Assembly (NCBI GenBank): GCA_002286715.1
Contig: NSJX01000001.1
Coordinates: forward strand, 249,835-313,834
Source: Dentipellis sp. KUC8613
Taxonomy: Eukaryota > Basidiomycota > Agaricomycetes > Russulales > Hericiaceae
Direction: 5' to 3'
DNA: 64,000 bases
Positions 33,001 through 43,900 of this stretch are shown here, piece by piece. A program made the translations under genes and the position numbers. How positions within the stretch are numbered: the first letter of the stretch is position 1; each line of letters opens with the position of its first letter. The notes beneath the pieces are model-generated. The model worked only from the letters and a program-made list of their open reading frames with translations. It was not told where the DNA came from and did not search any database.

Positions 33001-35321
33001 TCGCAGGACCCGAAGCCTGTTGCACTTGGTGGACTCGCGGATGTGTTCGGTTCTACTCAGGTAATTGCATTCAAGTGTCGCTGTATTGATTCCGTTTCTG
33101 ATGTTTTTTTTCTCGACGTAGACACAAGATCCAAAGCCAATTGCGTTTGGCGGTCTTGCCGATGCGTTCGACGCGACCCAGGTAGGCTCAAAAATCCTCG
33201 ATAAAGAGTATATCGTATCATTGACAAAGTGGCTGTCAGGACACCTCGGGCTTCGACAGCCTCCGCAAAAACGTGACCGAGGACATCTCGCTGACCTTCA
33301 CCACCCAGCAGCTCAGGCCCGCCCTCGACGTCGACGAGTCGCTGAAGCAGAAAGCCGAGCTCATCTTCGAGAAGGAGCAGGAGTACGTCGTCGAGGCCGC
33401 CATCCGCCCCGCGCGCGCCGCCAAGCCCGAGCTCTACATCAACGAGGACGGGTACGTCTCCCCATTATCCCCCCATTCTTCCTCTTGTTCCTACCCACTA
33501 ATCCCACCCACCACACACAGCTTCCTCACACAAACCCGGCCCGACGTCTCCACGCCCGAGGTGTACCGCCCCTCGCCCTCGCAGCACCCCAACTTCTTCC
33601 GCACGCACACACAGACGCAGCACTCGCAGCCGGGCAGCGCCTCGCAGCGCGAGCCGCTCGGCACGCTCGCGTTCTCCGACACCGACGACCTCGGGCTGCC
33701 CGAGACGCCGTCGCAGCGGCCGCAGCTGCAGCGGCTCCGGCGGCGCGTCGACGGGGACCTCGGGCTGGACGGGTACCACTCGTCGCAGTCCCCGTCGCCG
33801 CAGAAGAACGCGTTTAGCGTGCTGCTCGCCGGCAATGGCAATGGCAAGGAGAAGGAGAACATGAGCAAGGGTAAGGACAAGAAGCAGAAGCAGAAGCAGA
33901 AGCAGAAGGCCCCGCTCGAGCACTCGGAGTTCGTCGATGAGGCTGCGGTAGAGTCGGACGAGGACGATGTACTCGGGTTCGGGCCGCGCCGGCGGGCGGT
34001 GGGCGACGAGGACGAGGAGGAGGGGGCCGAGGAGGACAAGGCGCTCGAGGGGCTCGTGGACGACGCGCACATCAGCGCGGAGGCGATGAACGAGGATCTC
34101 GTGCAGGAGAAGTTCAAGTGCGTGTCACCCTTCTCCTTCTCTCCTTGCCCTGCCTTGTGGGTTTGTAGGTGAACGGACCCGTGCTGATGAATGTGGCGCA
34201 GGGAGCACCAGGAGAAAGACGACGCGCTGGACGAGAAGCTCGCGCGGGACGCGGCGGGCGGCAAGCTGCGCACGAAGCGGCACAAGCGGCACGGCGTCGG
34301 GCTCGAGGACAGCGACTCGGAGATGGAGGACGAGGACGACAGGATGCGCCGGCAGCGCATCGCGAAGAAGCGCCGCATCGCCGGGGACAACCTCGAAGAC
34401 CTCGGTGCGTCTCTGTTCTCTGGATACTAGTGGATAATGGACATGTAATGGATGGTGCTGACGGGGTGTGCAGGCAAGAACGAGGCGACGCGCGCGTTTT
34501 ACGATGCGTATAGCGCCACTGTGGACGTGGGCACGGACTTTGCGTTCCTCGAGCAGGACCAGGCGATGGACGAGGACGAGGATGAAGACGGCGCGGACGC
34601 GGAGGGCGCGCTCGACGGCGAAGACGGTGACGAGGAGGGCAGTGCGCGTCCCAAACACGTCTCTGCAGCCGAGATGCGCGAGGAGATGCGGCGCCTCGTG
34701 CGCGAGGAGCGGGTGCGTCTCTCATTCTCTTTTTCATTCTCCCTCTCTCCCCTCCTTTCTTCCTATTACCATGCGAATGTGGACACGTGTGCTGACACTC
34801 CACCGCAGGACGCCGACCTCCTCGACCCGAACGACGTCTCGTGGGTCGACAAGCAGAACACCTCCGACGCGTCCGACGACGACGGGGCGGCACCACGCGT
34901 GCGCGTGCACGAGATCGGGCCCAACACCCGGCGCACCGCGAAGCACGTCGACACCGACGCCGTACGTCCCTCCCCCTCTCTGCAAATCACCAACTGTGAT
35001 TGCAGGCTGACTGACGAGCGGATCTCACTCCAGGCATTCCAGATGCGCGTGCGCGAGAGCCAGCGCGACCAGGAGCGCATGGCGTCGTGGGCGAAGGACG
35101 AGCGCGCGGCGTTCGTGGGCGGCGGGAGCGGGCGCGGGGCGGCCGTCACTGGGCTCGGGCGTGCCAAGGCGGGACCGGGCGCGAAGGCGGGGACGGTGCG
35201 CGCGGGTGCGGGTGCGCGGGGGAAGGAGGGACAGGGCAAGAGCGCGAAGAGGGTGCAGAAGATGCCGAGTGTGCTGTCGGCGGTGGGCGATCGGAAGGGG
35301 CGGTTTGGGTCGGGGAGTTAG
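30060..35321 (+). CDS. MRC1: MRC1/claspin-like replication checkpoint mediator
   Basis: Ten exons: 30060-30992, 31062-31186, 31239-33060, 33122-33181, 33240-33451, 33521-34117, 34202-34404, 34474-34712, 34809-34961, 35034-35321; 1543 aa. The protein is mostly charged and disordered, as expected. Recognisable parts: the early VVLDSTVSQPNSSPAPVRRA segment; SQFF repeats and SQ/TQ sites around residues 890-980; ELYINEDGFLTQT near residue 1045; and the acidic Mrc1-like region from about 1170 on (EFVDEAAVESDEDD, LEGLVDDA, MNEDLVQEKFKEHQ, RKRHGVGLEDSDSE-like). By family it links the replicative helicase to polymerase epsilon and relays Mec1/ATR signals to the checkpoint kinase by SQ/TQ phosphorylation. 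Exon 4 (60 nt) duplicates the 20-residue unit at the end of exon 3. The splice at 31187-31238 is the least certain. Confidence 0.88.
33001..33181 (+). repeat. Duplicated 20-residue SQ/TQ unit in MRC1 (exon 3 end and exon 4)
   Basis: The end of exon 3 encodes SQDPKPVALGGLADVFGSTQ. The whole of exon 4, after a 61-nt intron, encodes TQDPKPIAFGGLADAFDATQ. Both units are 60 nt in phase 0 and start and end with an SQ or TQ dipeptide. Confidence 0.85.
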
Positions 35322-36649
35322 GCGGAGGTGGGTGGGGTTGTGGGTGGAGGGGAGGGGAGTATGTTTATATGTGTCTCTTGAGTCTGTCGTCTGTTCGGTT
35401 TTGCTTTGTACTTCTGCCCCCTCTCCTTTCTGCCTTCTCTCTCGTCGTGTCGCCCGCCTATGTTATGATATATGCGCGCATGTATGCACTGTAGTTTTGT
35501 CCCTCGTGCTACCTCCCCCCCTCCCTCCATCCTTCCCCGCCTTTATTTGTCCATGATCTTCCTCCATATGCCTTCGCCCACGGACAATCGCATCACCACG
35601 GCCGCATTTCTTTTGTTTCTTGTACACATACTGCATCATCCCACGGCCAATAATAATACCAGCATTTGCCTCCCCATATAACCTACGCACTTGCACCGCG
35701 ATACCTGCTCGTTATCCCAAACCAAGCTAGCGCTATCCATGAATGCATGACATCTTCCGAGTCCAAGCAAGCAGTCCAAGCACATGAATAGAAGTCATTC
35801 TATACATCTTTCGTGGTGTCTTCTTCCGGGTATCTACTACAGCCCTCGTCCTCGTCCTCGTCCGTCGTGGAAATCGAAATCATGCGTCCGATGCACCCTT
35901 TCCCCACCCTCCCATATTCTCCTCTCATCCCACCCACCCGCTACCTAAACCTAAACCTAACACAAAAATAAAGCCAACAGCCAACAGCCAAAAGCCTGAA
36001 GTCCAAGCCAAACCGAGCCCAACGTCACGGAGACAAGACAAGGCGCGGGAAGAACGGGATACGCAAGACGCAGACGCAAGACGGAAGCAAAACAAGAGGT
36101 GGCAAAAAAAAAGAAAAAGAAAAGGGGGCGAAAAAGGAAACAGAAAAAATAGTCTAGGAATCAAATACGCAGAGATCATCATCGGCGTCGGCCACCACGA
36201 ACCACGAACCACGAAACACGAAACACGAACCAAGACGCCACCACGCCCGCACCCACACGCAGACCGGGGCGCCGCCGCCCGATTAAATACACTGTACATG
36301 CAGCAATGCGTCGTCTCGTGCGCGCCGTCCGTGAGACAACAACAACAGGCGGGGCGCGCGAGCGGAGCGGAATAGTGAGAGGGTCAAGTAAGTTTGGGTA
36401 TAGAAGATAAATAGCGAAGCGAAGGCGAATGTCGGGTCGGGTCGTGGTCGTGGAGGGGGCGGCGGCGGCGGCGTGAGTGAAGATAAGGTAGGTAGGTGGG
36501 TGGGGGCGGTGGTGTTAGCAGTGTCGGTGGCGCAGGCGTAAGGTGTTGTGGTTGTGGTTATGGTTATGGTTATAGGCATTGTTAGGTAGGTAGGCAAGTG
36601 GGTGGGTGGGTAAGGTGGGATGAGGTGGGAGGTGTGACACGGGCGGCGG
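35322..36649. other. Intergenic, low-complexity tracts only
   Basis: It holds the 3' ends of MRC1 (plus) and of the small membrane-protein gene (minus). Simple-sequence tracts are seen: CCTAAACCTAAACCTAA near 35944, purine-rich A/G runs around 36095-36150, repeats of CACGAACCACGAAACACGAA around 36195-36230, and GGTTATGGTTATGGTTATAG near 36557. No gene is recognised. Confidence 0.45.
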
Positions 36650-37132
36650 TCAGTGGAACTGCTTCCCGTAGTTTTTGGTGGGGACGCGGATCCAGGCGGC
36701 GTTGGGCCGCTGCCGCGCCTGCGGGAGGGCGAACGTGCGGGGCAGCGAGCGCGGGGGCGGGCTCGCGCGGCGCTTGCGCGAGTTGTTCTGGTTGAGCTGG
36801 CACGGGCGCGTCAGCGTGGGTGTGCGTAGCGGTGTGCGGCGTCGCGCCGGCGCACGCACCTTATGCCGCATCATGATGAGCTTCGCCATGCAGGCCGGCG
36901 GGCCCTGCTCGCGGAACGGGTTGCCTGTGGGAGGGGTGTGAAAATGCAGTTAGGGGAGCGGGCGCGACGTGGATGCGGGTGGGGCGGACGTACGGGTCGC
37001 GACGAGGGCGAGGCCGAGCTCGTGGGCGTCGATGGGGTCGTCGAGGGCCATGAGGGACATCCAGACGGAAGGGATGCGGAGGCAGAGGAGGACGAAGGCG
37101 GCAACCAGCGTCGCGATGAGCATGACGAACAT
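36650..37132 (-). CDS. Small single-pass membrane protein of unknown function
   Basis: Three exons: 36994-37132, 36860-36924, 36650-36796; 116 aa. I do not recognise the family. An N-terminal membrane anchor (MFVMLIATLVAAFVLLCLRI) is followed by MSLMALDDPIDAHELGLALV, then NPFREQGPPACMAKLIMMRH. A basic, Pro-rich tail (SRKRRASPPPRSLPRTF) ends in IRVPTKNYGKQFH. Both introns have GT..AG ends and keep phase, and the hydrophilic middle has coding character, so I take it as real. The frame is open far upstream, so a longer N-terminus is possible; the chosen ATG directly precedes the anchor. Type II-like topology with a basic cytoplasmic or matrix tail is a guess. Confidence 0.68.
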
Positions 37133-38262
37133 GGTGGACGAGACGGGAGGGGCGGAGACGGGGTGGAGATGGTGGGGGATGCGGGCACGGCGAGGCCGAG
37201 GCACTCGGGGCGGGCGCTGCCTGTGCGCGGGGACACGACGGGGACGAGGGGCGGGAGCGTCGGGGGACAAGCGGGGCAGTCTCTCGCGTCGCCAACGGAC
37301 GAGCGCGGTTATGACCCCTCTTCTCGGGCCCCCATGACTAAGCACTACCCCTTCTGGCGCGCTGACGACCCGCCCCGGCCAAGTCCCGACTCTCAACGTC
37401 ACCCTCGACTGGCCCCCGCCTCCGTCCGAGTCTCCTCCACCATCCGGTGCGCGACACTCCCGCCCGTCGTCGAGCTCGTCGTCTACACAGTCCTCATCGC
37501 CGGCGCTTGTCATGGCTTACACATCTACGTAGAATCAGCATCAGGATGCAGATACGCCTCGGTCGCAGCCAGGCCGTCGATGGTTCCCATGGTCTGTCCT
37601 AGAATACCATTGACGTCACCTGCAGAGAATACTTAGACTTGGAATTGTGCAACCAAGTGGGCATCTCCAAAGCTAGGAAATCGAAGAACCTTACCTTATT
37701 TGAAGGTGAATTTCGCATTCGTGGATCACGTTCATTCTAGGGTCTTTCAATTGAAAACAATTGGCAGCAGTTCAAGAAAGCCAAGTACCCTAAAGGATTT
37801 TCAAATCTCTGGTATACTATCTACATTGCAGCCAGATGACAGGATCAGGATCAGAATGCAGGTAGGCCTCCAGAGCCCGGCTAGTCGCAACTCGGCCCAC
37901 CCGTGGACAGTTCCTAGTTATAGGTGCCACAGTACTAGTCAGACTTAGAACACCGAAGTCACTCACAGGAGAAATAGACTCAACAAGTACACACCACGTA
38001 GCGCGCAGGCTCTGAATTAGATACTAATACAATGGCCATGTGTGGCGTAAGTTCTATAGAATGTAGCGTTTTGCCCACCGTGCCTTTTCATGTCAGCTCA
38101 TCATGCATCATGCATCACGATCAACGCATCGGTCATCCCAGTCATCCAAGAAGTCGCGGTCAGAAAGAATCATAACCAAATCCGTCAGCAGATGCGCTCC
38201 GGCGCCTGAGTCCCAGACCTTGAGCTTTGGGATCCAAGCCATCCCGAGACCCAGCTATAGAG
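37133..38262. repeat. Gene-poor gap with an imperfect direct repeat
   Basis: Around 37524-37668 and 37830-37995 two segments resemble each other in order. AGAATCAGCATCAGGATGCA is matched by AGGATCAGGATCAGAATGCA. Then ACGCCTC pairs with AGGCCTC, and CTTAGAACACCGAAGTCACT (second copy) resembles CCTAGAATACCATTGACGTC (first copy). Identity is patchy by eye. No coding potential is recognised; this may be a decayed mobile element or old local duplication. Confidence 0.45.
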
Positions 38263-39857
38263 CTACGCCAGGAAATCCCGCCACGCGGAGTGCAGCAGCA
38301 GCACGAACGACTGGCCCTCGGGACTGTGCACGCCCGGCGCGCTCGGCGTGCTGAACGAGAGCGGGTCGACGGTGCCCTGCAGCCACCCGTCCGCGTCGAC
38401 GCTGGCGCGGATGAGCCGCAGCGCGCGCACCGCCGCGGGGATGTGGCGCGGGCTGCCGGTCAGCGTCGCGAGGCGGAAGCTGCTCGTCGCGAGCAGGGCC
38501 GTCGAGGACGTGTCGGCGAAGGAGGTCGCGTCGTTGAGGTAGTTGAAGAGCGTGCCGTTGGGATGCTGTGGTCGGACGTGTCAAGATGAAAGGATAAAGA
38601 GCAAGAAACGCTGGGGGACACGGAACACGTACTTGGTACTGCCATGCACCGGTGAGAATCTCGTCAACCCAGCTCGTAAGGTTCTTTTGCTGCTCCTTCA
38701 TAACCTTCGCAGACGCCGAACCACGAATCGTCTCCAGAACGCGCAGCATGCCCGCCGCGGCCCAGCCATTACCTACCCACCCTCCCATATTAATCAACAC
38801 CCTCCATCCATCCATCCATGGGATAGCACCACGCACCAGTTCCCCACAAACTATCATCCGTCCCGTCCCCAAGCAAAATATGATGCCACAAGCCCGTCTG
38901 CGGATCGCGCAGCACGTCGCGGTACAGCCTGCACTGGTCGTACGCCTCCTGCAGCAGCGCCTGCCCCGCCTTGCCGCCCTGCAGCGCGCCGTAGTACGCG
39001 ATGAACGGGGGCGCCATGTACACGAAGTCCGCCCTGCAATCCCCATGAGGCTCTCGTGTGTACAGTTGGAAGATGGCTGCGGACGAGGACGCACCAGAGC
39101 TGCACCTGGCTCTCGCGGTGCGAGATCGCGCCCTCGGGCGTGCGCGGCGCGTCTTGCAGGAGATATTGTAGTTGGCCGGCTGCGGCGTCTGAGAAGCTGG
39201 TGTTTTTGAGGTCTGGGCGCGTCCAGTTCCGGAGAAGGACCGCGCTGCCGATGCCTGTGGGCGTGGGTGCAGATCAGAAAGCGGGCCTCAGACGCGGTCA
39301 GCGCGTACGCCTCGGCACAAGGGTGCAGCTGGCGCTGGCGCTGTGGGGTTGCGGACGTACTGGCTGGGTCTCCGACGGCGCCGTCGCCATCGATGAGCGG
39401 CAGCGATCCTGGCGCCTTGTTCGCGACGACTCTGTATTGCACAAAGGGTTTCAGGTCAGCCTGTGGTCTCTCGCCGACATCTGACGGAGGGGAACAGAGA
39501 CGTACTGCTCGGCGATCTGCAACACATCCCTCGCGTTCTCGCGCGCGGGCAGCCTGCGCGGCGGCGGGATCGCGTCCGCGCCGAACACGGAGAGCGCGGG
39601 CCACTCGAGCTCGGTCAGCGCCTCCGCGAGGGTGCCGATTTCCCAGCTGTCGCGGCGCGGTCAGCATACGCATACGCATACGGGCGAGCGGGTAGGATAG
39701 AGTACCTGTGCGTGGAGATGTTCAGCGCGTTCGCGCGCACCTTCGCGATGAGCGCGTCGCTCAGCCCTGCGCTCGCGACCGAGGAGGGCGTCGTGGATGT
39801 GGGCGCAGCTGCCGCGGCGGCGAGGCATGCGAACACGGGCAGGAGCTGGAGGTGCAT
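38263..39857 (-). CDS. Secreted GH105-like six-hairpin glycoside hydrolase (copy 2)
   Basis: Seven exons in coding order: 39706-39857, 39506-39646, 39361-39431, 39095-39254, 38837-39033, 38633-38772, 38263-38565; 387 aa. The lengths of the five middle exons (141, 71, 160, 197, 140 nt) equal those of the copy at 20227-21919. A signal peptide is clear (MHLQLLPVFACLAAAAAAPT). Conserved blocks include TLAEALTELEWP, SLPLIDGDGAVGDPASIG, GAISHRESQVQLWADFVYM, APPFIAYYGALQGGKAG, LWGTGNGWAAAGMLRVLE and PEGQSFVLLLHSAWRDFLA at the C-terminus, where it stops without the Ser-rich tail of copy 1. Function is as for copy 1: probable extracellular hydrolysis of unsaturated uronide-containing oligosaccharides, inferred from the family. 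Confidence 0.85.
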
Positions 39858-40999
39858 CGTCTGCTGGCTGGCTGGGGCAGGGCGCGACGCCTGGCGTAGG
39901 GTGGATTCGACGCGGGGGCGGGGCTCGGGCGGCATTTTTCGCGCAGGTGCGTATTATTATATGCATGTCAGGGTGGGGATATGCATATGCATATGGCGGT
40001 TCGGAAGAAGACCCTGCTTAACAGCGTCCGTGTCATTAATACTGTGAGTGGGACCCGCATGCCATATGGTGCACGGCGCGATATTGCGCGTTTGGGCGCG
40101 TACGTGATGGTGATGGGCCTGGCGCTGCGCCGCTGCGTGGATGTGCGCGCGTCGCGGCAATCACGGGGGCTGGCAGGTGCGGATCGCTGCATGTGTGCCG
40201 TGCGCCGCGGTATCTCCGTGGTCCCAATACGGAGGAGGGTCGATTTTTTCGAGGCTGCTGGTTGGGATCGGGGGCGCGTTGGTGGATAAATGGAGGAAGT
40301 GGATGGTGACGTAGGATAAAGTGGACAAATGATGCGAGGTCGTCTGGAGTGTTCGAGGGATATTGCAGAGCGTCTGTGGTTTCGAGGGTGGATTAGACGT
40401 CGGGGTACGCTTACCCGGGGGGAAAAGACGCATGCTGCCACCTGGGCTGTCGCGGCATCTGACAAGATGTCATTCCTGAGGCGGAGATGCCTGCCCGAGG
40501 AGATAGTATTGTTAGTACATGAAGCCAGGGAAGCCCGCATAAGATCCCTATGCCGTACGTCTCCTGATATAACGCACGTTCTGTACAATAGAAAATCAGA
40601 ACACACGCGCAGGATTACCAGCGATAGCATAACTGTCAGTAAGTGCGAATATTGCGTTCGAATTGCGTCCGTTGGCATGTCGCGGTCTCAGAACGCGAGG
40701 CTCACAATAGCCGCGCGCACAGGGTTAGGGTCGCTAACAATGGCAGGCCTTGTCACGTGTTTGTCGGAGTCCCAAACCGGCGTGAAGGCGAGTGGCGGGG
40801 TCGAGTCTGCCTTCCAGCTTGTCGGCAGCATTCTGCCTCCACATACTTACCACCTACCCCCCCTTCCCCTCCTCTTCACGAATCATTGAACGAACACCCG
40901 TATACGAAGGTATTACGGATATCTCTGGGCCGCGCGGAAAATACAGCTTTTCTGGCGCCTGCTGCAGCATCCTGCGAGAGCACGGAACGACACGGTTAG
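39858..40999. other. Divergent gap between GH105-like copy 2 and THO2
   Basis: No gene is recognised. A frame of 186 codons at 40329-40889 has no motif and an uneven composition. Alternating CATATGCATATGC-type sequence occurs near 39975. The right part, rich in C and T around 40845-40880, is the probable THO2 promoter. Confidence 0.4.
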
Positions 41000-43900
41000 A
41001 TGGACGTCGTCGAGAAACTGCGAGGGTTCCTCGCATCCTGGGACAAGGGTGGCGAAGATGAATGGTGCGTGCGCCCTCTACCTGTTACTCCAGATCTCAC
41101 ATGCTAAAAATCACAACAGCCGCAAATTCCTCACGCCCTTGCAGGCAAACCCATCGGACGTACAGGCCGTGGACACACTCGCGACAGCATACCACACGCT
41201 GCTGAGTGCCACGCTGAGCGCCTGGGCGCCGAGCGCGCAGCTGAGCCCAGCGAAGCTCGTGGCGTTCGTGCAGTCGACGCTCCACGCGCTGCCGTCCTCG
41301 TCACACGATGCGTCGCCTGCGCCCGCGAGCGCGGCCGCCGTAGGAGAGATGCTCGTCGATTCGATCTGGGCGGTCGACACGCAGCTCGACGAGGTGCTCG
41401 CGGACGCGAAGGCGACGGAGCACGCGCAGGGGGGCACGAAGGCGGGCGAGGCGGCCGCTGAGGCGAAGAAGAGTGCCGAGAAGGATAAGGAGACGCTGGT
41501 CGACGTCACGAAGCAGTTTTTGGTGCGGATCGCCCCTCCGGATCCCATCGATTTTATCTCACATTTCTTGTTTTCCGTAGCAATCTGGTGTCTTGGACCC
41601 TGGAGTATGCAGGGAGCGCCTGGATCTGCTGCTCGTGGCGCACGCAGGGCTCATCACGGACAAGCCGTCCTTCGACCGGAAGGAAATCCGAACGCGAACA
41701 GGCCTCTTGTGCGTGTCCCCGCCACGCGCGCCCGCTGCCGCAACTCATCCTTCCCGCATCTGTCCCCTCTAGCTACAAGCAAAACAAGTTCAACCTCCTG
41801 CGCGAGCAGTCCGAGGGCTTCTCGAAGCTCATCACGGAGGTCACCAGCTCGCTCCCCCCGCCGCACGCGCTCGGCACCGGCCGCCCGACCGAGTCGTTCG
41901 AACAGATCGTCGCCCGCGCGCAGCCCGTCTGGGAGCGCGTGGTGAGCCTCATCGGCTACTTCGACCTCGACCCGAATCGCGCGCTCGACGTCATCCTCGA
42001 TGTGTTCTCGGTGCATCTCACGACGCACTGGAGCTTCTTCCTCGTCCTGCTGGGCCTGTCGCCGTGGAAGGGCGACTCAAATCGCACGGCATGGGAGTGG
42101 GAAGGCGTGGAGGTGAAGGTGAGGCCGAAGTCGGAAAGCCGCAGCGAGTCGCCAGGGTCGGAGAAGGAGAAGGAGAAGAGCCCGTATAAGGGGAAGTGCT
42201 TGGACGAGGTGTTTACGTTGGCGGAGGAACAAGATGCTGGGGGCGTGCCGAAGTCGACCAAGTCGGGCGGTACGCGGGTCATGGCGCAAGTCTTGGGCTT
42301 CAAGTTCCGTCACTATCAGGTGCGCTGCCTCCTACACTCGCGATTGGGATGCGAGACTGAAGATATCATAGCTGCCTGAGGTCACAGAGGCGACGCCCCG
42401 TAATCTTTATCTGACTGCGGCACTGCTGATCCGGGAAGGCTTCATCACGCTGGAGGATCTTCTCCCGCACATCTCGCCCTCTGACGAGGAGATGGAGCAG
42501 AAGGAACACAAGGCCTACCTCGCCTCCGTGGACGCCCGCATTGCCGCCGCCAAGATCAGCCAGCTCGCCATGGCCGCCCCCCTCGAATCCTCCACCTCGC
42601 AAAGCAGCAGATCGCGACCGTCCACACAACCAGAACCCAAGCCTGCCCCTGCACCCGAAGTCAAAGCGCTGCCAAGTCAACGCGTCGGCCTGCTCAATGC
42701 GCTTCTGTCCGTGGGCGCGCTCCGACAAGGCTTCGCGGTGCTCTCGCAGCACCGTTGGCTGGTCGATGCGCATCCGGAGATAGCAGATCTGATCATCCGC
42801 ATCGTCAAGCATTCCATTGCACCGATGTATGACGCCCTCCTCGTCACGAAGGAGCGCAAGCCGTCGTACACGCAGCCGCGGCCGCGTTATAGTCCTGGCG
42901 GGCTCGTGCAGGCGCCGACGCGCAAGCCGATGCTCACGCTGTGGGCCCCGACACCGCCCTGCACGAGTGCCGTCGACTTTGTGTACTTCTTCCCGAATTG
43001 GGCGGATAGGGTGCCTGTGTGCATCAAGCTGAACGATCTGGTCGATGTCGTGGAGCCGCTTTTGGGCTTCGTTGGGCTGCATGTGTCGAGAGACCCGATA
43101 TTCCTCACGAAGTTCCTGAGATTGGGCAGATTACATATCCAGTCATCCGTGAGTATCCTTAGCTTTTGGCTGCATTTCAGGAGCTGTTCCTGATGTATGT
43201 GCATAGGTCGTCGACACGAAGGATGGCACCAAGAAGCCATTCGGCCAACTGGAGCCGGACCACCCCGTGCGCCATTTCTGGTTCAAGATCCTGCGCATAT
43301 ACCTCCTCCCCGCGCTGCCCCTCATCCGCGGCAACGCCGTCTGCACCGTCGAGATCTGGAACATTATCCGCCAGTTCGAGACGACCGTCCGCTGGCGCCT
43401 CTACGGCGAGTGGAAGTCCAAGACGTACCAGTCGCACCCCGAGCTGCGCGTGCGCGCCGTCCAGGCGGACCGCGAGTCGAAGGGCATCCTGCGCCGCCTC
43501 TCGCACAACACCATCGACACGCTCTCGGGCACGGTCGCGAAGCTCGCGCATAGCAATCCGTGTATATTCTTCAGGAATGCGGTCAACCAGATCATGGCGT
43601 ATGATAATCTGGCAGGCGTCGTTATCCAGGCGTTGAGGTATGTGACGAACATGGGCTTTGATGTGCTCGTGTATGTTATCCTGGAGGCGCTCTCGAACCC
43701 GAACAAGGAGAGGGTGAAGAGCGACGGTGTCAACACGTCCGATTGGCTGCAGAGTACGCTCTTATCCCACTTCCCTTCTTCCGTCGTACTCACGACCATT
43801 CCGCAGGTCTCGCCTCCTTCACGGGCATGCTCTTCCGCCGGTACAGCGCCGACATCACGCCGCTGCTCAAGTACATCGTGCACCAGCTCTACAACAACCA

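Noticed and set aside
35940..35960. CCTAAACCTAAACCTAA as a telomere remnant
   Set aside because: Only about three units of the wrong length for the usual fungal CCCTAA, inside ordinary intergenic DNA with many other microsatellites.
38255..39679. 474-codon minus-strand frame across GH105-like copy 2
   Set aside because: It crosses introns and is out of frame with the conserved hydrolase exons, reading them only as Arg/Ala-rich nonsense.
40329..40889. Possible 186-codon gene upstream of THO2
   Set aside because: No motif, uneven composition, and it occupies the expected promoter of THO2.
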